NCBI GenBank assembly: GCA_017607445.1
Contig: JAEVHH010000002.1
Span: forward strand, 4,207,501-4,271,500
Direction: 5' to 3'
Source: Histoplasma ohiense
Lineage: Eukaryota > Ascomycota > Eurotiomycetes > Onygenales > Ajellomycetaceae
DNA length: 64,000 bases
Every line of letters begins with the position of its first letter. Positions within the stretch are counted from its first letter, which is position 1. The notes below the pieces were generated by a model, which saw nothing but the letters and a program-made list of their open reading frames with translations, did no database searches and was not told the DNA's origin. Shown in pieces: positions 47,393 to 57,799 of this stretch. Both the position numbers and the translations under genes were made by a program.

Positions 47393-47439
47393 GTTTCTAA
47401 TTGCTCAATCTTTGAGAGACAGTTCATTGAGTAATAGTC

Positions 47440-48770
47440 ATGATCTCTATTCACAGCATCCACTGTACTCATGCTACTGCTGAACTCAAAGCAATAAATA
47501 TCATGAAAGAAAACTGCAAAACACACACTTCTGCCACTGAAAGTGTGCAACAAGTATCATTTTTCTCTATGAAATCAGATTCTGAGCATACTTCAGAAGA
47601 GGATATCTCTTCTGAAGATCTCAGCACAATTGAGACTGAGAAGATAGCTGTGATCAGAAGAATCAAAAAATTACAGACTGAGAAAAAATTGTGAGAACTT
47701 CAACAGCAGTGCAATACTTTACTACAAGAATTGAATGAAACAATTCTGATCATCTGAAATACACTAGAAGCACATCTGAACCACAGTAGAGATGCAACTA
47801 GTATGAATGATAATCACAATAACATCACAAATATTCTCAGATCATCAGAAGTCACATTACAAACACTCAACATCTTAGTGAAAAGTATCATGACTACTGT
47901 CAGTGAGAGATGTAGTCAGATATCACTTTGGCAATTAGAACTTCAAAATTTCAGTATGAGCAGTCACTCTTCTTGAAGAGATGTGAAAAAGTTTCAAGAT
48001 CAAAATATGAAAGAATTCAAAAACTTTGTTACAGCTGCTATCACTTTCCATGTCAGTGATCTTGATTACTACAACAAACACAACCATCAAAAGATCATCA
48101 AAGCTATTACTCATTTCAATGTCAAGATGCAACAACATTGATATCAACATACACATAATATACAGACTTTGCCACCATGAGAAGAATTTGTTAGTTGAAT
48201 GCAATGTCAAGTCACCAATTCAGATAGAAGTTTCCAAGATGTCAATAGACAGTACTGAAAAACAGAGCAACAAGAAGATCAGACAGTTCAACAATTTGCT
48301 TCACACTTACAATCAATTGAAGAGCATCTACAGCATTCTTATAGCAAATACCATCAGAAATCACACCTCTATATGAAAGTTCTATCTTTCATTCACTGAG
48401 AATTCAACAAATATGCAATCAAATTGAAAGAGTTAAGCTATGATGCCACTCTACATAAACTTGCAATGACAGAATTGAATCTGTCAGAGAGACAGAAGAA
48501 GCTTAAAGAGAAGTCAAATTTCAAAAACCCCACTCAAAGCTTTAACAACAGAAATAATGCTGATAATAGATCACAAAACAAACACAGATGAAATGACACT
48601 ACAAAGTCTGATAACTCCACTCAATCAAAATATTGCCATTATTGCAAGTGACCAGAACATACCATTGATTCATGTTTCAAATGATTCAAAGACAAATTCA
48701 AAAACACCAAGTCTGACTCAAAACTCAATATGAAAGACATGAAGAACTCAAAGAACTCAAAAAACACTTA
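47440..48770 (+). pseudogene. G4 gag, broken
   Basis: A Ser/Glu/Lys-rich N-terminus (HTSEEDISSEDLSTIETEK) is followed by a gag core spanning about 47800-48480. A zinc knuckle of C-x2-C-x4-H-x4-C form lies at 48634-48675 (CHYCK, EHTIDSC), with one TGA inside it. Basic Asn/Lys-rich sequence follows. The piece before the knuckle (MTELNLSERQKKLKEKSNFK) is typical of nucleocapsid linkers. Confidence 0.75.
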
Positions 48771-48789
48771 AAACATATCATTCAACTCA

Positions 48790-51700
48790 CAATGACAGCT
48801 ATAAGCATGGAAAGTTAATGCAAAAACATCTTAAGCTTCACTGTCATAGTGAAACTTACTACATCTAAAGATCTGCAAAAAGTGCTTGCACTAGTAGACT
48901 CTGAATCAGAAGTGAACTGTGTTGATGAATTTTGAGCAAAGGATCACAATCTAGAAGCTGCTCACTGCAAAATCAAAATGATCAAGTCAATTGATGGATG
49001 CATAATGCACTTCTTTGAAAAGTATAACATTGCAACTACTGTCACTGATCACAAGAATAATACACAGCAGACATTTCATTTCTTTCATGTGATGAAGATG
49101 AAGAACTACAGTCTTGTATTAGAATTTCCTTGATTAAGACAAACAAATCCTCTTATAGATTGATCAGATGAACAATTCTTCTTTAGAAGCTCTGAAAATG
49201 AACAACAGTCTCAAATTATTTCTGAATAAGATGTCTTAGCTGAAGTTCTCACAGAAGCTAGAGTAGAAATGCTTGTAGTATTATCTACAGAACATTCAAA
49301 AGACTCAAAACATGCTTCATGCATATTCTCAACTGCATATTCAGACTTGTCAACCAGTCTATTCAATTATGTCATGTCATACACACATATCTTCTCAGAA
49401 GAAGCTGCTATAAGCACAAAAAGATCAGAAAAAACAGAACACTGTATAGATCTCAAGTCTGATACACAATCTTCATTTATATCAATATACAATCTCTCTG
49501 AAACTGAGTTAGCCACTCTAAGAGAATATTTAAAAAATGTATTAGATAAAGAATGAATACAATCATTCAGTAGCTCAGCTGATGCATCAATTCTCTTTAT
49601 TCTCAAAAAAGATAATGAACTCTGTCTTTGTGTAGACTATCAAGAGTTAAATCAAATCATCATCAAGAATCAATACCCTCTATCTCTAATAAGTGAATTA
49701 TTTGATAGATTTTCAAAAGTCAAGATATTCACTAAGCTGGATCTTCAAGATGTCTATCACCACATATTTATAGCAGCAAAAGACCATTGAAAGACAGTCT
49801 TTAGAACAAGATATGAACATTTTGAATATGTAGTTATGCCATTTGAACTAGCTAATACTTCAGCAACATTTCAAGCATACATTAACAATGTCTTGTCTGA
49901 TTTGTTGAATATATGTTGCATTGTCTATTTGGATGACATTCTCATATTCTTCAATTCAAAACAGAAATATAAAGTGCATGTTACTAAAATGCTAGAACAT
50001 CTCAAGCATGCAAATCTATTTGCAAAACTCTCTAAGTGTGAATTTGAAGTAGACAAAGTCTCATTTCTGAGGTTTGTTATAGATACAAATGATGTTGAGA
50101 TGAAGTCAGACAGAGTCTCCACTATTGTGAAATGATCTACATCTAAATCAATTAAAGAGATTCAATTCTTCTTGAGCTTTGCTAATTTCTATCAGCAATT
50201 TATTAAGTCTTTCTCCTCTATTGCAGCCCCATTATTCAAACTTACAAAAGAGAGCAAGAAGAGAGAAAGAAAAGCCACTTTTATATGAACAGAAGATGCT
50301 CAAAGCACTTTCAATGAACTCAAATTACACTTTATACATGCTTCTCTATTAGCTCATTTTGATCCAGCTCAGTATATTCAAATCAAATCTGATGCATTCA
50401 CTTTTGCAGTCACTGCTATTCTGTCACAGTTGCAGAATGATAGACACTGACATTCAATTGTCTTCTGATTAAGAAAGTTGATTGATGCAGAAACACATTA
50501 TGATACTCATGATAAAGAACTCTTGACTATTGTAGCAGTATTTAAGAATTGAAGACACTATCTAAAGAGAAGTCAGTATTCAATTCAAGTCTGATCTGAT
50601 CATGCCAATCTGCAGTACTTTATGACAACTAAGAAACTGAACAGATGTCAGATCAGATGAATGAAAGCTTTATCTGCTTATGATTTTATATTACTGCATC
50701 ACTCTGAATCAAAGAATTCAGCTGATGAGCTCAGTCATCACACAGACTACAGTGAGATCTATAATGATCAAACTATATTATCTACTCTACAACAGAAGCT
50801 GAAACATGAAGTTAGACTAGACTGAAAAACTGATACTTCTTTTCAAAATAATATTTCTTCTGATGTAGTCTGTGCACAGATCTCTAATGAGCAAAATGCT
50901 TTTTTTAATGAGCAAAAAGCACTTCATACATTGACATCTTCTATCTCTCACATAAACTCTTTCTCTCTGTTGCACATTGAGCAATATATGCTCTGAATTG
51001 CAGTCAATAAGGCTATTCTTGAGAACTCAGCATATACAGAAATATCTGAATCCTTCATCTTATTTCTGAATAAAGTATAGAAGATTGATTCTTTTACTGC
51101 TGAGCAAAGAGAGAAGATAAAAGAGAAGAATATAACTGTCACTGAAAATATGCTATAAACAATTTCTGAGAATGATATATTGCATACTGATGATCACATG
51201 TATGTCTCTCAACAAAAGACACTCATTGATGAAATTATCAGTACAAATCATGATAATCCACAGAGAGATCACTTTGGTATAAAAAAGTTTATAGATAGCA
51301 TTCAGAACAAATACTATTGACATGAGCTAGTCAGAGATATCAAAGATTATATATTCACTTATGATACTTATCAAAGAGTAAAGTCAAAACAGCACAGACA
51401 ATATGAAGAATTGAGTACAATTTTCTTATCATCAAATTCTTTTGAATTCATTACTATAAATTTTATTACAGACTTATCAGCCTCTACATTCCTCCATCAA
51501 ATCTACAATGCAATTTTAGTGATTGTGGATATATATACCAAGTTTACAATCTATATTCCTTACATCAAAAACATTACAGTCAACAAACTAGCAGAAATCA
51601 TTTATACCAAGTTCTATACAATTTACAGAGTACTCAAAAACCACATATTCAATCAAGATTTGCTGTTTACAAGTCATTATTGATCCATCTTTTGTTATAT

Positions 51701-52490
51701 GCTAGATGCACACTGGAAACTTTCAACAGCTTTTCACTCTCAAACAGATGATCAAACAGAACAACAAAATCAAATCTTGAAACATTATCTTCAATGCTTT
51801 ATCAACTATCATCAAAATGACTGAGTATGCTGGCTATCACTGACACAGTTTATTTACAATATCTCTCAACATACCTCTACTGAAATGACATCTGCAGAAG
51901 TCTTAATGAGATATCAATCTGATTTAAAAATTAATATCAGCAAATCATCACAACCAGTCGCCATACATGCTGCTAGCTGTGTGAAACATATCAAGAAAAC
52001 ACATCATAAGCTCATCAAGAATCTACAAAACATGTGACAAGCACAGAAAATCTATTACAATACAAAACATAAACTTCAACAATTTAAAATAGATGACTAT
52101 ATCATGCTCAATGCAAAAAATCTCTGATTGCTGCACTCAGTTCACAAACTCAATTATAAATATGTTGAATTCTTCAAGATTCTGAATATCATCAGAAAAC
52201 AAGCATACAAACTAGAACTGTCATCTTTATATAGAAGCATTCATTCTGTATTCCATATATCTTTATTGAAGCCATACAACCACAGAAATGGAGCTCTACC
52301 AGAATCAGAACCAGAACTTATCAACAGCAAAAAAGAATATCAAATTGAAAAAATTCTTGAAAAACAACAACAAAAAAACAAATCTCTGAAATATCTTATG
52401 AGATGAACAGATTGAGATTCTAGTGATGATATATAAGAACTGAAAGAAAATATATTGAACACTCAGACATTCAAAATCTTTCTCAAATAA
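48790..52490 (+). pseudogene. G4 pol: protease, RT, RNase H, integrase, chromodomain (broken)
   Basis: The protease motif is ALVDSE near 48890 (consensus DSG; Gly to Glu fits a G-to-A change). RT lies at about 49480-50140, with CVDYQELN, FTKLDLQDVYHHI and an intact YLDD at about 49926-49937. RNase H is about 50380-50720 (IKSDAFTFAVTAIL, HDKELLTIV, DHANLQYF). A degraded zinc region of integrase is at 51240-51370 (HFGIKKFIDS, CxxC lost), and the core runs from 51430 to 51790 with NQDLLFTS in place of DRDxxFTS. A chromodomain-like end is at 52310-52470 (EYQIEKILEK). TGA stops throughout. Confidence 0.85.
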
Positions 52491-52989
52491 GAAAATGAAT
52501 GACAAATACAAAATCAACATACTCCCAAACATCAAAAGCACAAACATCAAGTTGAAAGACATCAGAAGCACAAATTCTAAATCAAAAAACACTAGAAACA
52601 CAAATCTCACTCAAACTTCAATCAAATACATTTTTTTTTTAAAAGAATTTTATCAGAGAAAAGAGAAAAAGAAAAAAATTCAATTTGGATATAATAAATA
52701 CAAAAAATAAAAAATACAGACAAGAAAAAGACAAAGAAAACAGATTCTAAGAAAAGTTTAAAGATTCTCAGTTCATTCATCCTCATCTCAATATTCTTCA
52801 TCTCTCACTTTCACTTCTCTCTTCATCATCTCTCTCATTCTCTCTCTGTCACTCTCTTCTTATGCTGCCTCCAGTACTTGTGAAGCATCAGACCTCATTT
52901 CAGATACAAAGACATCAGCAAATGTCTCTCTCACAGAACATTTGCTTCCTTCTCTCTACTCTTCTTCATCAACCCCCCCATCCATCAAC

Positions 52990-53670
52990 ACATTCATTGA
53001 AGAAAGGCCTCTCCCCTCATGATCTTCTCCCACACCTCCACATCATGGAGCTCATATCTCTCATATTCCACTGTCTCCACTGTCAGAGCCTTCACAACCT
53101 TCTCTGTTGACTCTTCAATCAACTTCTCTGACCTCTCTTCAATCAACTCCTTCAATCTCTCTTCAATCAACTTCTTCAATCTCTTCTCAGCCAACTTCTC
53201 CCCAGCTGACTTCTTCATCACAGAGCTCTCAGAGCTCATCACTCTCAAAATCTTCATATTCTTCTCCACATCCTCCTCTTCCTCTAACACCTCTGCTCTG
53301 AAAGAATCAGACATAACCACAGTCTTCAAAACCTGCATCTCTGCAGACTCAGCTGTCATTCAGTACTGAGATCATAGAGTATTCATCTCTGCTCTGCTCT
53401 GAGCAGACAGCATCATCAAGCAAGATGTGTTCAATCATTTAACTAAATAACAAAGATGACTTTTGTAACTGGCTATGTTCTCCTCAGCTGCCACCTCTGC
53501 AAAGATAAACACTCATCCACATATAATGCATCTCAGAAGAGATGTATCATGCATCTAGCATCATTATCAGTATATCAACATTGCTAAGAGCACTACTATC
53601 TATTCAAAAGCAAATTTGAAGAAAAAGAAAAAGAAAATAAGAATTAAAGAGAATTACTCACAGATTTACA
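52990..53670 (-). pseudogene. G4 antisense ORF (Glu/Lys-rich, spliced?), degraded
   Basis: On the strand opposite to pol, a 121-residue frame (52994-53359) continues upstream through a few stops (AEVAAEENIASYKSHLCYLV) to an apparent 3' splice site, tttgcag, near 53498. A GTGAGT donor lies near 53664. Residues of the open part repeat LKxLIEER/EKLIEE, suggesting a coiled coil. This segment has more CC/GG than pol. The left edge of the window (1-245) has a related copy. Function unknown. Compare the antisense ORF in G5 at a similar place. Confidence 0.4.
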
Positions 53671-53887
53671 GAATTTCTCTGCAGAGATATAAATCTCACA
53701 ATACTTTCAGATATTTGATCTCAACACACATCAAAAATCAACATCTTCAAGTCTAGAGATACAACATTCACACAGAATTCAACTGTTGTGTGTCATATGA
53801 TTAGAGCTAAATCTAGAACAATATAACAAGTGAACAGTGAATGACACTATACAGAAACAAGTTAGTGACACATGTGATCACACTAAT

Positions 53888-53989
53888 TGTTGATGCTACT
53901 ACACAAGCCCTATCCCATGTGACCCACACATACATATATTAGTTGCCACTAGATAGATAAACAAACAAACAAAGAGCAACTCTCTCACA
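53888..53989 (+). repeat. Miniature element 5' LTR (102 bp)
   Basis: Starts tgttgatgctactacac and ends gagcaactctctcaca. It contains acaaacaaacaaa. Compared with the other LTR it differs at a/g near position 6 and at two c/t positions. Confidence 0.9.
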
Positions 53990-54225
53990 GATTATGAAGC
54001 TCTTGCACTTCTACAAAGTGATAACTTGCAATAATCTCTTTAATAATCTCTTCTTTTGTTAAAAGAACCTCTTCTTCCATTCATTTTGATACTCTGATAT
54101 CTGATAACCTCAATAACTTGATAACCAAATGCCTATTAGTACATGAGCAATAAACCATGAAGAAACATCAGAGAATCAAATCAGTGCATCTGGATTCTTT
54201 CCAACATCAATAACCACTCAACAAT

Positions 54226-54410
54226 CACAATATCAAGCCTCAGAACATCAAGAGATGCACTCACTGCAAGAAGAATGATCATATAAAACTCAACTGCTTC
54301 TTTGCACACTCTGAGAAGCACTCTTCAGAATGGAAGAATAGAGTAAAGAAGAATGATTATGACTCAGCATCTATATACAGCACTGTTGAGCAAGTCTTCT
54401 AACCATACCC
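54226..54410 (+). pseudogene. Gag-derived CCHC zinc-knuckle frame in the miniature element
   Basis: An open segment contains C-x2-C-x4-H-x4-C at 54256-54297 (CTHCKKNDHIKLNC), followed by FFAHSEKHSSEW and a Lys/Asn/Asp-rich tail. The knuckle followed by a Cys/Phe/His/Trp pattern is what I would expect from a Ty1/copia gag. No start codon in this frame is clear, so it may be a remnant or part of a spliced product. Possible role: packaging of the element RNA in trans. Confidence 0.55.
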
Positions 54411-54643
54411 ATAACCCCGCAGTATCAACAATATTGCGGATATAACCATAACCATATCCATAACCCCACAGTATCAACAATATTGTGGATATAATCATAA
54501 CCATAATCCCGTGGTATCAACAATATTGCGGATATAACCATAACCATAACCATAACCCCATGGTATCAACAATATCATGAATATAACCATAACCATAACC
54601 CCATGGTGTTCACATCATCATGGATATAACCATATCGATAACC
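54401..54643 (+). repeat. Tandem array of ~48-63 bp units with hairpins and CCATAACC runs
   Basis: Five units, each a near-palindrome such as ccgcagtat-caac-aatattgcgg followed by ataaccataacc repeats. In units 1 and 3 the arms keep CpG. In units 2, 4 and 5 arm changes often occur on both sides (ccaca...tgtgg; ccatgg...catga), partly preserving pairing. Units start near 54417, 54465, 54509, 54557 and 54600. Confidence 0.8.
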
Positions 54644-54905
54644 GAGAATGATGGAATGATAACAACAAGAATCAACAAGAATATGAGATTCTGTGGTGTT
54701 AGAATGACTGGAGGGGTAATACAGATACAGAAAGGGCAGATTTGTGTTCTTTCTTGCATGTTTTATGCTGTAATTTCATGTATTGGGCCTAGTTCTTATG
54801 AGGAAACTAGATGCCAGTTTTTGTAATTAATTATTATTGCAGATTTGAATGATTTGAGTGTTCTCATGGCTGTGTGGGCTAGTTGGCCTGTGTAGCATGG
54901 GGGGG

Positions 54906-55007
54906 TGTTGGTGCTACTACACAAGCCCTATCTCATGTGACCCACACATACATATATTAGTTGTCACTAGATAGATAAACAAACAAACAAAGAGCAACTC
55001 TCTCACA
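54906..55007 (+). repeat. Miniature element 3' LTR (102 bp)
   Basis: Starts tgttggtgctactacac and ends gagcaactctctcaca; followed by the TSD ctaat. Confidence 0.9.
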
Positions 55008-55012
55008 CTAAT

Positions 55013-55501
55013 AACACCACTGACAAGAAACACCAACAATAATACACAATAAATGCCCAAGAAACAACTTACTTAAAATCAGAGTAATCAAGAGAGCTCA
55101 TTTTGATATAAAAAAAAAAAAAAAAAAAGAGAGGGAGGAAGAACAATGATATAAAAATTTAAAAATTTTTTTATTGAAGATGAAAAATCACAGCAGAAAG
55201 ACAAGAAGCTTTGATGATGATCAAGTTAAAAGAGAAGAGAAATTTTCAAGAAGAAAGAAATTTTTTTTGCTTCTCTGCACACAATCTCTAGCAATCAAAG
55301 AATCCACCAATTCCATCTCATTAAGAAATTGATAACAACACATATACAAGCTATCTAGAGGATGCAAATACAAGCTATCTAGAGGACACAATCAATACAC
55401 TGCTATCAACAAGCAGAACTTACAATACAGAAATGCAATTATCTACTAGCAAGCAATCTATACAATCACTGAGAGCAGCTCTTATAAAAAAGAGGGGCAA
55501 T
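55013..55501 (+). other. G4 3' noncoding region
   Basis: Resumes G4 after the miniature element. It contains a long A/G run (55108-55143), a duplicated ~23-bp word acaagctatctagagga (near 55346 and 55370) and the polypurine tract (55485-55499) used to prime plus-strand synthesis. No ORF. Confidence 0.55.
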
Positions 55502-55764
55502 TATAATACACTCATTTATTATTTTCTTATTATCTTTGCTTATTCTTATTTCTTTCCATTATACTCTTGCTACCACTATTTCTATATGTATATATATATT
55601 GATGTATGTATTTCACATATCTTCTTTCTCTTTCTTTTCTTTCTTAGTGATTAGCTACATCATATTACACTACTATACTACACTTTACAATATATTACTA
55701 TTATCTCTGCTATGCTATAAACTATCTTCTACTGTTACTCTTCACACTGTCACTACACCTCACA
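55502..55764 (+). repeat. G4 3' LTR (263 bp)
   Basis: Starts tataatacactcatttatta (TG changed to TA) and ends cactacacctcaca; followed by TSD ttcag. Confidence 0.92.
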
Positions 55765-55769
55765 TTCAG

Positions 55770-55852
55770 AATTCTATAGCAATTGTCTTCAATTACAGAT
55801 GTCCAACTCTTTTCATTACATTTACAGCTAACTCTGAATGAAAGAAGATTAT
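55770..55852 (+). pseudogene. Helitron helicase-like fragment between G4 and G5
   Basis: Reads IAIVFNYRCPTLFITFTANS, the Helitron motif corresponding to GRPDLFITFTxNP, directly downstream of the segment interrupted at 47129. It ends at 55852 where G5 begins (TSD attat at 55848-55852 and 62997-63001). Only 80 bp separate the two gypsy insertions. Confidence 0.85.
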
Positions 55853-56123
55853 TGTAAGAGATGGTTATAGATGTAATTATGAGAGTAGTGTGAAGTATGT
55901 ATGTAGAATGTTAAGAAGATAGCAATCTCTATTATTCAAAGCTAATCACTGATCTTCTAATATCTATGAATATCAGTGAGTATTATATAGATGATCATCA
56001 TATGCTACAGCTGTCTATGATGCTGTGTGTTATATCTCTCTTCATTAATTCTGATGTGTTCTGTGTTCTTCTATTGCTATATAGCTATTTTCTAATATAG
56101 ATATCTCTGTTGTGTCTATTACA
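55853..56123 (-). repeat. G5 3' LTR (271 bp)
   Basis: Plus-strand start tgtaagagatggttatag and end gtgtctattaca. It matches 62726-62996, with scattered C/T and G/A differences. Confidence 0.93.
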
Positions 56124-56666
56124 ATTATCTTCTTTCTTCAAAGATCTAGTTCTCAGAGCTTCTTACTGCAATGTGTGAAGTTTGTAACATATGCTGTGTG
56201 GTTAATATTGTATAGAGTTCACAGAATTGAGCTGAATTAATTGTTGAGATTAATTCTGAAGTATTGCTGTTTTGAGAGAATGTTTTTCCATCTTCAGTGT
56301 CATTGCAGTTCAATTATGATTTAGACACAACTTCTGAATCTCTTTTCTTTGACTTTTACATCAAAAATTGCACTTCATTGAAAATCATCACCACCATCAT
56401 CATCAACAATTTTTTATTTAAAAAGAATATGTCAATTTATCAAACAAAGTACACTGTATTCTTCTATGCAATTTTTATTGTGAAATTCAATGTTTTGATT
56501 GTGTGATTGTATTTTCCATTTTGGGTTGAGTTTTGTGTTGTTGCAATCTCTTTGATCAACATTGCAATATTGATTTCAATCTTCAACATCTGTTTTTCTT
56601 TCTTGTTGCTTTTGCTTTTCCTTCTCCTTTGAATAAGGCCTTGGTACTAATTAAAGTTATGATAGA

Positions 56667-57730
56667 ATGTCAGAATCAGCTGTTTCTGTTGCTGATTTGG
56701 AGTCTATGAAGAGTGATATGCTGTCTGCCATTGAGAGCATTTGCTTGGGTTGTCTGAAGAGGTTGCAGAACCCTTCAGTATATCCTTGCTTTGTGAACAA
56801 TGAATGAATATACTGTCATATCTGTCATATATCAAATAGAAGTTGTGCTGCTGTAAGTTTTCTTAAACTGAAGTTGTTATGAATGCTAACAGATTATAGA
56901 TGTCTGAGTGCTTTCATGAAACTGATCAATCTTTGATTGATGAATTTCACAAAATGCTGCTCTTCAATGAAGTTCTGAATGAGAGATTTGCCATGTATCA
57001 AACTGCTGTTGTGAGGTTTGTACTTGATGTGCAGATCTACAAGAATGCAGATGAGATTCTAGAATTCTATATAAACTCTGATGATCTGTTGTCACAGCAG
57101 AGTGTGGTATTCAATCATAGCAGCATTTCAGAAAGCATGTTTTTGCATTCTGCTATTACATTGATATCATTCTTGCTGAGTCAAGATCTTGATATGTTAT
57201 TTGAGTTGACTGATAATGTAGACAAAGATGAGAAAGTGGATGATTCTGTTGAAGTGTTAGAAAGAAACACAGCAGTATATTGCTGTTGTTGTATTCAACA
57301 TTTGACAATGTCCTCCCACCATCATTGTGAGTCTGCTGAGGATTGATGCAAAAAATGCAAGCACTGCTCAGTGATGAAGCATGTCTGTGTTTTGATAAGT
57401 TATTATTCAAAACAAATGTTTTTACAGTATATAATATTAACTTTCTATTAGATGTCAGTGAATGCTGTTGAATTGACTCAGACAGTTATCAACACTGCTG
57501 AGAATCTAATTGTTGCTGATGTGAACACTTTGAATATTAATGTTTTGCAGAATGCTGTGACTGCAGTGGTTAGATCTTTTGCTGTGAAGATTCAGAAGAT
57601 TCAACAAGACAGTTCTTCTGAGACTCTGACTGAAATGATGATTGATGAGATTCTGATGATTACATCATCAGTTGCAGCTTTCAAGTCATTGTTGAAATGT
57701 TGTGCTTCATCAGTTGAGGAAATCTGAGAT
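56667..57730 (+). pseudogene. G5 antisense ORF with Cys-rich motif and intron, degraded
   Basis: On the strand opposite to pol: exon A 56667-56852, from MSESAVSVADLES to CAA, holding C-x2-C and C-x2-C-x6-C (CLGCLKRLQ...YPCF, YCHICHISNRSC). A canonical 47-bp intron follows at 56853-56899 (gtaagt...gctaac...atag). Exon B runs from 56900 for about 148 open residues (LIDEFHKMLLFNEVLNERF). A second Cys/His cluster is at 57285-57390, and a further open part, MSVNAVELTQ, lies at 57452-57727. Few stops interrupt it, and one TGA is probably a former Trp. A zinc-binding role is inferred from cysteine spacing only. It could be an accessory gene of the retroelement or a captured host gene. Confidence 0.5.
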
Positions 57731-57799
57731 AACAAGCAGGTTTGTTTTGATGATAATTTCTTGAATGACACTGATCAAGCTGAGGCAGATCTGTTTTTT

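Larger units (their letters stand above)
53888..55007 (+). mobile_element. Miniature copia-like LTR element (TRIM-like) with gag zinc knuckle
   Basis: 1120 bp with 102-bp LTRs (53888-53989, 54906-55007) that differ at 3 transition sites, TG...CA ends, a 5-bp TSD ctaat (53883-53887 and 55008-55012) and a G-rich polypurine tract (gcatggggggg) before the 3' LTR. The interior has no RT or integrase. It keeps a zinc-knuckle frame and a tandem array of hairpin units. It must depend on enzymes from another element. It sits in the 3' region of G4. A diverged relative lies at 19395-19683. Confidence 0.85.
47130..55764 (+). mobile_element. G4: complete gypsy element with a nested miniature LTR element
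   Basis: 8635 bp, two 263-bp LTRs (47130-47392, 55502-55764), TSD ttcag, and the purine-rich tract aaaaaagaggggcaa before the 3' LTR. It has gag, protease, RT, RNase H, integrase and a chromodomain-like end. A long 3' region follows with an antisense ORF and the 1120-bp miniature element at 53888-55007. It splits the Helitron. A solo LTR of the same family is at 24112-24375. Pol has many TGA stops. Confidence 0.93.

Noticed and set aside
54401..54643. CRISPR-like array or telomere repeat
   Set aside because: Units have no unique spacers, CCATAACC is not a fungal telomere repeat as far as I know, and the array lies inside an LTR element.
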